Shown: positions 9,475 to 16,582 of the stretch, one piece after another | Layout of the letters: the number at the start of each line of letters is the position of its first letter | Position numbering within the stretch: the first letter of the stretch is position 1 | DNA from: Acanthaster planci | Taxonomy: Eukaryota; Echinodermata; Asteroidea; Valvatida; Acanthasteridae | Direction of reading: 5' to 3' | DNA length: 16,582 nt | NCBI RefSeq assembly: GCF_001949145.1 | Contig: NW_019091461.1 | Span: 948,171-964,752 of the forward strand | Program-made: the position numbers and the translations under genes | The notes under the pieces: generated by a model | The model's database searches: none | Seen by the model: only the letters and a program-made list of their open reading frames with translations | What the model was told of the DNA's origin: nothing

Positions 9475-10511
9475 AACAAGTTCGGTTTTTATTTCATGCG
9501 TTTAGACATTTTTCCTCACCTGACCGATGATCACAGTTGCTACTAGACTGATCTATAATCGCACGCAGCTTGCTTATATGTGCATCGCTTTTTCTTTCGA
9601 CTTTAGTCACAGTTGGCATGATGGCAGGTTAAAAACATATTGTTTCAGCAACTCTTATTTCATTGGCACACAAGATAACTCAGAATAAAATTCGTTCTCC
9701 ACAAAAACATTACCTGTTACTCGCATAAAAAGGAAAGACGAGAAAAATGGCAAAATCAGCTTTAGGAAAGTGGTTTTGTGCACCAAATTCGACATGCAAA
9801 TTGATGCCAATTAATATTACAGAGGAAACTTGTATATTTACAAAACTTTTTGCAGGGTTCAGTTACACAAAAAAGTCACTTTACAGTCAGGAAGTGCGTC
9901 CGTTACCAAGATTCTCTGTTAATTTCGGATACATTTTACAGAAAACCCATTGTAGCACAACACAATTTTCAACAGTGTACATTGTAGACACGTTTTGGAA
10001 GGAACGGAAATGAAAATGCCTTTATCTTGGGTAATTTGTCCGGCCGAAACAAAAGAACAAATTTTCCGGGGGCAAGGCTCCGCTGCCCCCCCCCCGGATT
10101 CGCCAGAGTTCCCGTGTCGCATCGCCTCCGGCATGTCAGACATTTGACTTAAGTCGCCCTTTTAGATCATGAAGTCTTCTTGTTTTTGTCATTTCGTTTT
10201 TTTGCTCGTTGTACTTTAGAGACGTCTAAATTAAGGCACCTTTCCGTATGCGCGTCAACAGTTGCGGGAAGCGTTGCGGGGCAACGGGGCGATTCTGACG
10301 GCCGAACGCCACGCACGCTTGTGTTATGTTAAATTAATGGAGTTGATTTTTGTGTCCGTGAGAGTGAAGCGCGGGAACGCATCAGGTACGCAATGCAACA
10401 AAAAAAACGTACATAATCGAAAGACGCCTTCACGCTGTTTTTGCCTCCTCAGGAGTTTTGCAAAAATCAAATAAATTGATAAGGACATGAAGCACGAGGA
10501 ACACCCTGGGA
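9475..10511. other. Unassigned sequence with a C-run stem
   Basis: No gene is supported; an 88-codon plus-strand frame (9747-10013) has no motif. At 10066-10096 CCGGGGGCA is followed by TGCCCCC within a run of ten C, giving a possible GC-rich stem. The stretch 10245-10400 is rich in GCG/CGC and GTTGC words and is compositionally unlike its flanks, perhaps a transposon fragment. Confidence 0.35.
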
Positions 10512-10631
10512 TTACCCAGTGAGGTCAAGATCGGTCACTACTTCAGTTAGTTTGCCTTTTCCAACCCTCTTCTTTCGATATAGATTTACTGGCAAGGACT
10601 GGTCTACAACAAATGGGGGCGGGGCATTTTT
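10512..10631 (-). CDS. Weak candidate terminal coding exon (39 codons)
   Basis: On the minus strand a pyrimidine-rich tract ending in CCCACCCGTCAG is followed directly by 39 in-phase codons and a TAA stop at 10514-10512. The peptide is hydrophilic with a basic centre (YRKKRVGKGK, about residues 18-27) and an acidic-hydrophobic end. I do not recognise the family, no upstream exon is identified in this window, and 39 open codons occur often by chance. It would have to be the last exon of a gene starting to the right, perhaps across the receptor. Confidence 0.15.
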   Translation of the reverse strand, partial: KNAPPPFVVDQSLPVNLYRKKRVGKGKLTEVVTDLDLTG

Positions 10632-10639
10632 CTGACGGG

Positions 10640-11260
10640 TGGGGTAAATTAAGGATAAGTTTCTTATGTGGTGTGGCTCTTTTACTGATCTCTTCATGTT
10701 ACGGAGGAATGAAGCGGACCTCAAATTGCCTATATCTTCATTATAATTTTACATGCCTCCTTATGGGACAGGACATGGCGTCTGTTGCCCACCAACCTCT
10801 GTGGTTGGGGCAAATGAACAAAATGAAACTACAGACTAACAAAACGGTTTGAGGATATTCAAACAGATGGGTGTTATTACAACTTACAGATCAAACAGAT
10901 ACAGGTAGTGCTGTCAGTGCAAACAAATAATAATAACATTTACAACAATATCGTTCTCTTTTTTCTGAAACAACTTGGGAATAACAACAGTAAGTTTTGG
11001 AGCTGTGTAAGGTATAACCTTCTTACATCAATCGAATTTCTGTTCTCTGAATACAGTTTCGTTATAACTTTGGGTGCATCAATTGAAACTCTTCAGGATG
11101 ATGGAAGTGCGTGGAGATTAGGCTCTGGTTTCCGGCCAGGGATTGGCTCCAAAAGTGGTGTGGCGACGCGCCTTTTTTTTAATCTCAACTTTTTTCCCCT
11201 AAACTTAATGTACGTATAACGCACGATGTCCATCGTCACTGCATGCGAACGTATCACCGC
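10640..11260. other. Unassigned sequence
   Basis: Two plus-strand frames (79 codons at 10613-10852 and 103 codons at 10908-11219) lack family motifs. The first has a leucine-rich hydrophobic segment near residue 15, but the rest is not protein-like. No gene is called. Confidence 0.35.
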
Positions 11261-11261
11261 T

Positions 11262-11430
11262 CATATGCAACAAGGTATGAGACGGAGGGAACCCCCCTGC
11301 TTTGTGTTGGTTATTGTCTCGCAGGAATCTGGGGAATTCCTTTCAGACATCTTGGGGGGATGTGTTAAGTAACAATAACCTGGAATGTGTATAGGGATTG
11401 GACATGTTGGGGGGGCCCCTCGGTCTCATT
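11262..11430 (-). repeat. Dispersed repeat family 2, copy 2
   Basis: Inverted partner of the sequence at 4590-4762, with the shared blocks in the same order, including GTGTATAGGGATTGGACATG at about 11386-11405 followed in both by a G-rich run. Similarity fades on both sides (about 11262 and 11430), giving approximate limits only. Confidence 0.75.
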
Positions 11431-11439
11431 TCTTGCTGG

Positions 11440-11779
11440 GTATATCACCGCTTGCAACACCGAAATAGACTGGCCCCCTCAATATTTACTATTTAAAAGC
11501 GTTTCAGATTGTAGAGGTACACAGGACATAATACCATCTGGTTTATGTGGTTCCCAGATTTAAATGTATAACACAGAAATAACGTCATCTGAGAAAAGTG
11601 CCTGGCTAAATGGATTGGGGCCTAGAGGGACTCCTTTATTGTACATATTACTCCACCGTGCCCGTCTAAAACACAGTCAATTACACAGGATTACAGTCAA
11701 TCAAGCAAGTTTGGCTGCTTTTGGACATCGTATTATACCAAATGATGCTCGGCATCATTGTGCTGATGACTGGAACCGT
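11440..11779. other. Receptor 3' flank
   Basis: Presumed 3' UTR and downstream flank of the minus-strand receptor; apart from the candidate polyadenylation hexamer nothing is recognised. The plus-strand frame over 11564-11992 is largely antisense to the receptor C-terminus. Confidence 0.4.
11635..11640 (-). terminator. Candidate polyadenylation signal for the receptor gene
   Basis: The hexamer AATAAA on the minus strand (TTTATT on plus) lies 140 nt beyond the receptor's TGA stop at 11780. Its position fits a short 3' UTR. Such hexamers are frequent in AT-rich DNA, so only transcript data would settle it. Confidence 0.35.
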
Positions 11780-13003
11780 TCAACAGGGCTTCAGTTTTCG
11801 AAGCATATCCAAAGAGTCTTTCCGAAATCGTCTGTTGGACACCCCGTAGATCAGAGGATTGACGACGTTGTTAATGTGCAGGACGCTTGCGCAGTGGTAC
11901 ACGACTACCAAGACGTTGTCATCGATGTCCGCGCCATTGTACTTGTGAAGTGCGACGGCGACATAGAGCCAGTAGGGCAGCCAGGTGATTAGGAATACCA
12001 CGCTGGTGACGAACAGCATCCGAGTGGTCTTTCGCTGGAGTGAAACGGTCGGGTCATTCGAGATACCTTTCGCGGGTTGGGGTTGAAGTATCGCCGGTTG
12101 GTGCTCGCCGTCGCGGCCGATGGGTTGCAGGTCCCCAGCAGCATCAGTGGGCGTCGTCGATGTCGAGGGCCCCGCTACCACAGCTACTACCAGAGTGTTA
12201 CTCGAGCTGGATGGTTGCAATCTACCAGAAACCCTTTCGGTATCTGTCGAAATCTGCGCTGCCAGAGTGTTGATGCTTGTGCCGATGGAGTTGTTTCCTC
12301 TGCGAGTTGTGGTGTTTGCATCCGCCGACCGGTTGGTCCGCAGTCCCTGGGAACTCAATGCACTGATTTTCAAGTGTTTTCGGATCGTTTGGTAAACCCT
12401 CCCGTAGCAGACTGCGATCACCAGCAGCACGGCCACGTACGGAATCAACTGGAACTCCAGAGCGGTCTTGATAGTCGTCGGGGAGGGGAAAATCTTGGCG
12501 ACGGCGTATGGAATGCACCCGGCAACTGCACCGAGGCAGGAACCTAGAACCAGGAGCTTGGCTCTGCGGGGATTCAGCAGCCGTCTTCTCGGCCGGCACA
12601 CGCAGTCGTACCTTTCCACGGCGATTGCACCCGTCAGTACGACGGAGGTGTACGGGGTGATGGTGCTGGCGAGTGTGGTCGCTATGAAGAAGATGGGCAG
12701 TTGTCGTCCGAGGAGGGCCGCGACGTGGTACGCGATATTGTGAATTCGTAGGGCGCAGGCCATCAGGTCAAACCAGGCGAGGCCTCGGATGAGGACGTGC
12801 GTGCTGGTCTTCTGGGGCTTGGACCCGTACACTCTGAGGATAAGGCTGTTGCCGCTTATGCCTAGGAGCATCACGCTGGTGTAGAAGATAATGTTCAGGA
12901 TAGCAGTGATGATCACGCCGAAGTCGGGCCTGCGTACTACTGACCCGTAGGCTGTCGGGTCCGTGGCTGCTGTTGATAATTCCAGGCCAGATGCGTTGTC
13001 CAT
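11780..13003 (-). CDS. Intronless class A (rhodopsin-family) G-protein-coupled receptor, orphan
   Basis: Full-length 407-residue seven-helix receptor, expected at the plasma membrane and expected to signal through heterotrimeric G proteins; ligand unknown. Visible landmarks: N-glycosylation site N3 (NAS); TM1 about 28-57 with GNS at 51-53; TM2 about 68-92 with LAWFD (D79, the 2.50 position); TM3 about 102-130 ending in ERY 130-132; TM4 about 148-168; TM5 about 183-204 with P188 and Y200; a long Ser/Thr-rich third intracellular loop, about 206-327; TM6 with TWLP (W341, P343); TM7 with NPLIY 382-386; helix 8 basic, ending in Cys407. The start is chosen because it is the first ATG, has A at -3 and G at +4, and leaves a normal short N-terminus. 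Odd points: no cysteine at the usual start of TM3, none in the very short second extracellular loop, and no TM4 tryptophan. The body resembles peptide-receptor-like orphan GPCRs of invertebrate deuterostomes, but subfamily is inference. The gene is more GC-rich than its surroundings. Confidence 0.93.
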   Translation of the reverse strand: MDNASGLELSTAATDPTAYGSVVRRPDFGVIITAILNIIFYTSVMLLGISGNSLILRVYGSKPQKTSTHVLIRGLAWFDLMACALRIHNIAYHVAALLGRQLPIFFIATTLASTITPYTSVVLTGAIAVERYDCVCRPRRRLLNPRRAKLLVLGSCLGAVAGCIPYAVAKIFPSPTTIKTALEFQLIPYVAVLLVIAVCYGRVYQTIRKHLKISALSSQGLRTNRSADANTTTRRGNNSIGTSINTLAAQISTDTERVSGRLQPSSSSNTLVVAVVAGPSTSTTPTDAAGDLQPIGRDGEHQPAILQPQPAKGISNDPTVSLQRKTTRMLFVTSVVFLITWLPYWLYVAVALHKYNGADIDDNVLVVVYHCASVLHINNVVNPLIYGVSNRRFRKDSLDMLRKLKPC

Positions 13004-13021
13004 GTTAGTCGAAGGCGTTTA

Positions 13022-13052
13022 GGTGATTGCGCAGAGAAGCCGAGAATACACT
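13022..13052 (-). repeat. Direct duplication in receptor leader, proximal copy
   Basis: The 20-mer AGAGAAGCCGAGAATACACT (plus strand, 13033-13052) recurs exactly at 13413-13432, and the similarity runs to about 30 bp (GGTGATYG...). This copy lies just downstream of the presumed initiator, inside the receptor's 5' leader. Confidence 0.8.
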
Positions 13053-13085
13053 AGTGAACAATTTGTGGTTGGATATGTGTATATA
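13051..13085 (-). promoter_or_regulatory. Candidate TATA box and initiator of the receptor gene
   Basis: Read on the minus strand, TATATAC lies at 13085-13079 and an initiator-like TTCACTA has its A at 13055, 30 nt downstream, which is the spacing expected of a TATA/Inr pair. Transcription from there would give a 5' leader of about 52 nt before the ATG at 13003. This is a pattern match only; an upstream non-coding exon cannot be excluded. Confidence 0.3.
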
Positions 13086-13110
13086 AATTGCGTTACCTTA
13101 CGGCTAAAGG

Positions 13111-13239
13111 GCGTTTGCGAAACGAGTGGGTTCGGCTGAGACTTCGGTTTCGCTAGTTCTGGTCAGAGCTTGAATATGTACGTGTAGTTGGAACCAGGGA
13201 AACCAAAGTCTAAGCCACACCCACTCGTTTCGAAAACAC
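13111..13239. repeat. Inverted repeat with 41-bp arms upstream of the receptor gene
   Basis: 13111-13151 pairs with 13199-13239 at 35 of 41 positions; both arms contain the perfect block CGAAACGAGTGGGT or its complement. The 47-bp loop is unrelated. Size and structure suit a small foldback transposon. It begins about 26 bp beyond the presumed TATA box of the minus-strand gene, so it may form part of the promoter region. Confidence 0.75.
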
Positions 13240-13400
13240 ACAATAATTATAAATCCTTAATGTACTGCGTCCTCCGTTGGCGGTGTCGTGCGCTACGGTG
13301 TCCCCTAAGTGCCATTGGACTCGACAAAATGCTCCAATTTCCCAGACCCTTTCTACCAATAAGGCCTACCACTTCAATGAGGAAGGGGTAGCGTGGCCTC

Positions 13401-13432
13401 GGGTGATCGTGGAGAGAAGCCGAGAATACACT
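13401..13432 (-). repeat. Direct duplication in receptor upstream region, distal copy
   Basis: Exact 20-bp and approximate 30-bp match to the receptor leader sequence, 380 bp further upstream and in the same orientation. No TATA-like word precedes it at the matching distance, so it does not look like a complete second promoter. Confidence 0.8.
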
Positions 13433-13439
13433 GGCACCT

Positions 13440-13918
13440 CGTACGTGAACGTATACGTGTCACTTTAGGGGACGGGCGCACGCGCGACTTCTGCCGAAAC
13501 TGTCTGTTAAAACTGTCCTCGTGGTAGTCCGTCGGATTGCAATGAGCCAACACTAAAAAACTTCATCAATAAAACGAAAAAAGTCTCAAGTTTAATTTTA
13601 CTCGCTCTCGGGAAAAATACTACAGCCCTTTTTTTACCACAGACACTTGTAAATCAAATTTTAAAAACTTGAGTTTACAACTTGACCAAAGTTTTACATT
13701 TCTCAACCACTTTCCGAAATGAAAAAAGTCTGTCTTAACTGAGAACGAATAATTTTATAATTTAGACAAAGTCTCTTTTTTTGCGTCGACTTGGAATTCC
13801 CTCGTTTGTTCCTTCATCAACACAAACGACAGCTCTCTGCCTCTCGCTTTGGTTTCATCTTTACCCAGAAGAATTCTGCCACTTCTATCACATTGTCTGT
13901 CCCGTGATTTTGGTTCAG
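13440..13918. other. Unassigned AT-rich sequence
   Basis: GAAAAAAGTCT occurs at about 13578 and 13721, and CTCAAGTTT at about 13585 faces AAACTTGAG at about 13666, forming an imperfect inverted repeat. No gene is seen. Confidence 0.35.
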
Positions 13919-14033
13919 TGTGTTAGTAGATCCGACAGACACAAATCGTGGCTTTCTTGGAGACTTTCCGGTGAAATCTGGGGGGGAAATAAACGACAAA
14001 TCAGTCATTCAGTTTTTGAAACCACATTTACCA
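13919..14033 (+). CDS. Weak candidate internal coding exon (about 38 codons)
   Basis: The stretch follows an acceptor-like TTTTGGTTCAG and ends at CCA|GTAAGT, a perfect donor consensus at 14034. In the frame starting at 13920 it is open, and reads a hydrophilic segment including VDPTDTNRGFLGDFP and NDKSVIQFLKP. The frame has a stop at 13905-13907, just before the acceptor, as expected for an exon but also by chance. No family is recognised and no partner exon is identified. Confidence 0.15.
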
Positions 14034-14039
14034 GTAAGT

Positions 14040-14537
14040 AATGTTTCAGACGGTTCCCACTTCGATACAGTGAAGTCTCATTTTCTGAGCCTGATAGGCT
14101 CTATGCACTGTCATAAGTTTGTTTTTACTATATAGGCATTAATTAAATCGCACAGTGACAGAGAGTACGGGCACCGATATTTCTCAGCGAAAAGGGTATT
14201 TCTGGATGGCGAGTTATTTTCAGGCATTTTAGTGTTTAATTACAGCCACGTTTGCACCCTTGATTTTTTCATTTATCATCAAAATTACACATCAAAAGAG
14301 ATATCCTCAGTGGTCTGCTCTACACGATGAACTGAAAATTGCTGATATGCAATCATTCACTTCAAACGTCTAGGCGTTAGAAAAAACACCTTGTCGAAAA
14401 TATGGTTGAGAAATATGAATCAAGAATAACAAGTCCAATAAAATATTTGTCAACTCGTCCCGCTTTTGTTTGTTGATGGTCAACAGAGATGAAAAATCTT
14501 CAATTTGAGATCATCCAACTTAGTTCTGAAGGACTGA
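14040..14537. other. Unassigned sequence
   Basis: AT-rich DNA without open frames of note, RNA genes or recognisable repeats. Confidence 0.4.
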
Positions 14538-14980
14538 AATTCCCAGTTTGTATATAGTCAAATTCTCTGGGAGAGAGAGCATTTGTGGCCCACGAACTGT
14601 AGAAGATCTGTAGAAAAGACGGGTTTATGCAAGCCAAACGAATATCAGGTTGTGTCGGAGTGAGATTTGGAAGAAATCGGTGCCTGAAAACGGCCTATTT
14701 TTTGGGAAGCGTAGGCATCGATATTTCAAAAGTCGAGGGTCTCCGTGACTGCTTTTAAGGGGTAACCTGCCATGGAAAAAAATATGTACCTTCGAAAGTC
14801 ATCCGTCAATGAATAGAAATTTGGAAAGAAAACGAAAAATCGTCAAATGGGCTGTCATTTGATGTGCGTCTCGAACGCCTGAGAACCTCCTGGCTATTTT
14901 TCGGGATTTTTGAAGTTCAAGTATCCCTTTCGAGGTCAGTTGTATTTGGGGGGCAGACCTGTCTGACCAGTGTTGGGTCA
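14538..14980 (+). mobile_element. Third copy (C) of the same MITE-like family, left end missing
   Basis: It aligns with 1540-1973 over nearly its whole length. Shared blocks include TCTGTAGAAAAGAC, GGTGCCTGAAAACGG, GCATCGATATTTCAAAA and GTGCGTCTCGAACGCCTGAGA (with small differences). The left inverted terminus is absent and the right terminus is decayed (GGCAGACCTGTCTGACC at about 14952-14968). The 66-codon frame of copy A is interrupted here by stops and a frameshift. Confidence 0.75.
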
Positions 14981-14984
14981 ACCC

Positions 14985-15690
14985 TTCACAAGAAAGAGCG
15001 GCAGTTGCAACGTATTTTCGTCGCAGCTCCAGAGTGAAAATGTCAAATTACTCTGCTGTTGAAAGCGGACGAAATTAGTGAACAGGTAAATCAATAAAAA
15101 GGAGGCGAGTGCCGCCCGACTGTGCCATCCATGGATCTGTTACTGTTGATCCCTCCATTACGAAAGATTCATTAGATGCACCACTTCCTTTATGTTGAGA
15201 TTGCTTAGAAGAAATGGACCCGAACACGGTTGGAACCGGCTTTATCGTCGAAAGCTTAGGACATTGAGATCATAAATGAGACCAAATCGGCGGTGATCTT
15301 TTAGCTCGCTGTATTGAATCCTAGAAACTTGTCTTGTGGGTTTTGCGCCCAGGGTAGTGAGAGAGAGAGAAAAAAAAAGCGTGGTGGGGGAAAAAATCTA
15401 AAAGTTATGCGGTGTTGACCAAGCTTTCAGGTGGACGGACTCCTGAAATTCGCAAGGAATTGCAGTTACCGGCTTTCATATGGGATTCTTGGGGTTCCCG
15501 GCCCACCGCACTTCCTCCCTGCCCATCCATTTTACCCCCAAAGGGTTCGAGCGGCCATGCAAGGGAGGAAACGAGACAAGCCCCTAATCCCTGGCCGCCG
15601 AGTCGACCATACGTCTCGAACCTATACTAAGGCGCTCACCTGGACTTCGCGAACAGTCCCAGCAGAAGAGCTTACCCGGTCGGCTAAGGT
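14985..15690. other. Unassigned sequence with a purine tract
   Basis: A GA-dinucleotide run followed by nine A lies at 15357-15378. Overlapping plus-strand frames at 15412-15730 show no motif. On the minus strand around 15616-15640, GAGCGCCTTAGTATAGGTTCGAGAC is loosely tRNA-like in order but does not fold convincingly. Confidence 0.35.
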
Positions 15691-15699
15691 ACTGTTGGT

Positions 15700-15880
15700 A
15701 TTTGGCGGGGTGCATTATAGACTGTTATAGCTACCTTTTGACAGCGAGAGTTGGGAGAATAAAACACACACACCACTGGGATTCGAACCCACCGTCTAAT
15801 CATCGGATAACCGTGACGTATTTCCTTCCCCCAAATCTGTGCAAGGGCATCAGCCCACGAGTGAACCATTCCCCCCTATA
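15700..15880 (-). repeat. tRNA-derived SINE-like fragment
   Basis: The minus strand contains GGTTCGAATCC at 15789-15779, a perfect pol III B-box (T-arm) consensus, flanked by GTGGG/CCCAC-type pairing, preceded by CCGATGATTAGACGG in the anticodon-arm position and followed by a (GT)n run (15773-15764). A clear A box and acceptor stem at normal tRNA spacing are missing, so this is not an intact tRNA gene. The limits are approximate. Confidence 0.5.
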
Positions 15881-15884
15881 TTCT

Positions 15885-16582
15885 CGGGCTCTTAGTCTGG
15901 TGTCTAATTGGATTAGGCTTTTATCCGATATTGTTATCATGCACATTCGTCAGCGTTGAGTCTTCAGAAACTACTCTTGAGACGAGATTACTTTTTACGT
16001 ATACAGATCAGCTAATGCATAAGTTTTTTTTTTTCCAAAGGCGATTTCCGCTACATTTAAAATAAAATCATATACTTCAGTTTGTACTATAGTTTTCCTT
16101 ATTGTAAATTCTTTCAACTTTAGTCTCATTCCCTAACTGTGCTAAGTGCGAAAAAATTCAACTTTTCTTTTTATCTTGGTTGAATATTCGAAATTGCTTT
16201 TTGCTAATGATAGCGATAACATCAGTTCCATTTAAGTGTATGATGCACATAGCATACACGATATCAACTTTGTAGGTGCATTCAAGATGTCTTATTGCCG
16301 ATTTGATCTATTTGCTCGCTGGAACGGTGCGCACAATTTCACTGTGACTTGTTAGTGGCCTTTTAAAATTGAATTCAGGCTTTGTTACAGCTATCTTCAT
16401 TTGTAGTAACTATAATCTAGGCATTAAAAACAACGAAAGTTATACCTCTGTACCTTGAAACACCTGAAGGAATTCCAAGCCCACCGCGTTTACCCGCATC
16501 TCACAATTTTAGGCAATAAATGCAGATTGGTTACATCAGCCAATGGGCCACTTTTTAATCGGCATGGTTCAGTCCTACAGAT
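15885..16582. other. Unassigned AT-rich sequence
   Basis: There is a run of eleven T at 16024-16034. No coding frame, RNA or repeat is recognised. Confidence 0.4.

Noticed and set aside
9304-9546. Frame encoding two copies of a short peptide repeat
   Set aside because: The apparent peptide repeat is produced by the inverted-repeat cluster at 9266-9472, not by a repeated protein domain.
10613-10852. 79-codon frame with a possible signal peptide
   Set aside because: The hydrophobic segment is isolated, and there is no supporting motif or splice structure.
11564-11992. 142-codon plus-strand frame
   Set aside because: Mostly antisense to the receptor C-terminal coding sequence, and without motifs.
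12077-12547. 156-codon plus-strand frame
   Set aside because: Antisense shadow of the GC-rich receptor coding region.

Overview
The window looks like non-coding-rich genomic DNA from a metazoan, most likely a marine invertebrate. It is AT-rich, has no operon-like gene packing, and contains a broken non-LTR retrotransposon, several families of short inverted-repeat elements and a tRNA-derived SINE-like piece. One intact intronless class A GPCR gene is present. Its protein features, together with the style of the reverse transcriptase remnant, would fit a cnidarian, amphioxus, hemichordate or echinoderm. I cannot choose between these from sequence alone.

Layout. 449-1005 (minus): decayed LINE reverse transcriptase, frameshifted and with the catalytic F/YADD segment deleted. 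1491-2416: two copies of one terminal-inverted-repeat element lying back to back; a third, 5'-truncated copy is at about 14538-14980. 4590-4762 and 11262-11430: two opposite-oriented copies of another dispersed repeat. 4860-5150: three degenerate tandem units of about 110-120 bp. 5700-5960: a degenerate tandem array of about 42 bp period. 6543-6927: a 75-bp motif duplicated at an offset of 308 bp. 8056-8188: a short inverted-repeat element. 9266-9472: a cluster of four copies of one sequence forming a perfect 43-bp hairpin and a perfect 34-bp inverted repeat.

11780-13003 (minus) is the only gene I can call with confidence: a 407-residue seven-helix receptor with a candidate TATA/initiator promoter about 50-80 bp upstream and a candidate polyadenylation signal 140 bp downstream. 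Its upstream region carries a 41-bp inverted repeat and a 30-bp direct duplication of the presumed transcription start region. Two very weak candidate exons of other genes lie at 10512-10631 (minus) and 13919-14033 (plus).

No set of genes here works together as a system. The remaining DNA is repeat-derived or shows nothing I can interpret. The most checkable unusual features are the receptor lacking the canonical extracellular disulfide cysteines, the near-identical hairpin cluster at 9.3 kb, and the inverted element pair at 1.5-2.4 kb.
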